Source: JBKHBT01 sp046542255
GTDB lineage: Bacteria; UBP14; UBA6098; JBKHBT01
Direction: 5' to 3'
Length of the DNA: 15,212 nt
Assembly (NCBI GenBank): GCA_046542255.1
Contig: JBKHBT010000082.1
Span: 1 to 15,212 of the forward strand
Both the position numbers and the translations under genes were made by a program. Under the pieces are notes generated by a model. The model did not search any database, was not told where the DNA came from, and was given only the letters and a program-made list of their open reading frames with translations. Positions 15,099 through 15,212 of the stretch are shown piece by piece; the stretch's first letter is position 1, and each line of letters starts with the position of its first letter.

Positions 15099-15172
15099 GC
15101 GCGATTAGCTCAGCTGGCTAGAGCACCTGCTTGACATGCAGGAGGTCATTGGTTCAAGTCCATTATCGCGCA
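15099..15172 (+). tRNA. tRNA-Val (anticodon GAC)
   Basis: A 74-base cloverleaf. The acceptor stem GCGCGAT (15099-15105) pairs perfectly with ATCGCGC (15165-15171), with discriminator A15172. The D arm is GCTC/GAGC. The anticodon stem CCTGC/GCAGG encloses the loop TTGACAT, with GAC at 15133-15135, reading valine codons GUC and GUU. The T arm ATTGG/CCATT, with loop TTCAAGT, has one T-T mismatch. CCA is not encoded; a run of eight T residues follows directly. Confidence 0.97.
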
Positions 15173-15212
15173 TTTTTTTTATTTCAACCATGCGCCTTTG
15201 AGAGCCATTCGA

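Noticed and set aside
15181..15212. End of a further minus-strand gene at the right edge
   Set aside because: Two frames give short open ends (stops near 15180-15186), but 32 bases are too few to support either.
1..15212. CRISPR arrays, insertion sequences, integrases, rRNA
   Set aside because: I saw no spaced direct repeats, no transposase or recombinase motifs and no rRNA segments on either strand.

Overview
The window is a bacterial chromosome segment of low to moderate G+C, read as two accessory patches around ordinary housekeeping genes. Three things point to a lineage in or near the FCB assemblage (Bacteroidota/Fibrobacterota/candidate phyla such as Cloacimonadota or WOR-3). One secreted protein ends in an SPNPFNG...GxLPAGxY type FlgD-like/T9SS-like tail. 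Several other exported proteins have Ig-like or fibronectin-like modules. The translation signals are clear AGGAGG Shine-Dalgarno sites. This placement is an inference; no marker gene here settles it.

Left edge (1-2468): an A+T-rich accessory patch. A minus-strand adenine-N6 DNA methyltransferase (606 codons visible, carboxy end cut off by the window edge) is divergent from a small DUF2442 gene, followed by a 237-base gap.

Centre left (2469-8082): three plus-strand genes. They are an 847-residue alpha-glucan (glycogen/starch) phosphorylase, a 700-residue exported Slt-type lytic transglycosylase with a helical-repeat body, and a 265-residue lipoprotein with an Ig-like fold. The lipoprotein start codon directly abuts the transglycosylase stop codon.

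Centre (8083-9882): a second accessory-looking patch on the minus strand. It holds an unrecognised 217-codon gene whose first codons lie in a perfect hairpin, a 340-base A+T-rich gap, an unrecognised probable lipoprotein, and a strong intrinsic-terminator-like hairpin.

Right (9883-15000): a compact five-gene minus-strand operon, dapA - dapB - large secreted protein - T9SS-like-tailed secreted protein - uspA. Its junctions run from a one-base overlap to 16-base gaps. It begins at a good promoter (consensus TTGACA) and ends at the hairpin at 9836-9861. It combines two consecutive steps of diaminopimelate/lysine synthesis with two exported proteins and a universal stress protein. The DapA is unusual: two of the three classical proton-relay residues are replaced.

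Right edge: a plus-strand tRNA-Val(GAC) without an encoded CCA, divergent from the dap operon. There is no CRISPR array, rRNA, transposase or integrase. The best leads are the DapA active site, the mixed dap/secreted/uspA operon, the unrecognised gene with its hairpin start, and the left-edge methyltransferase, whose downstream neighbours lie outside the window.
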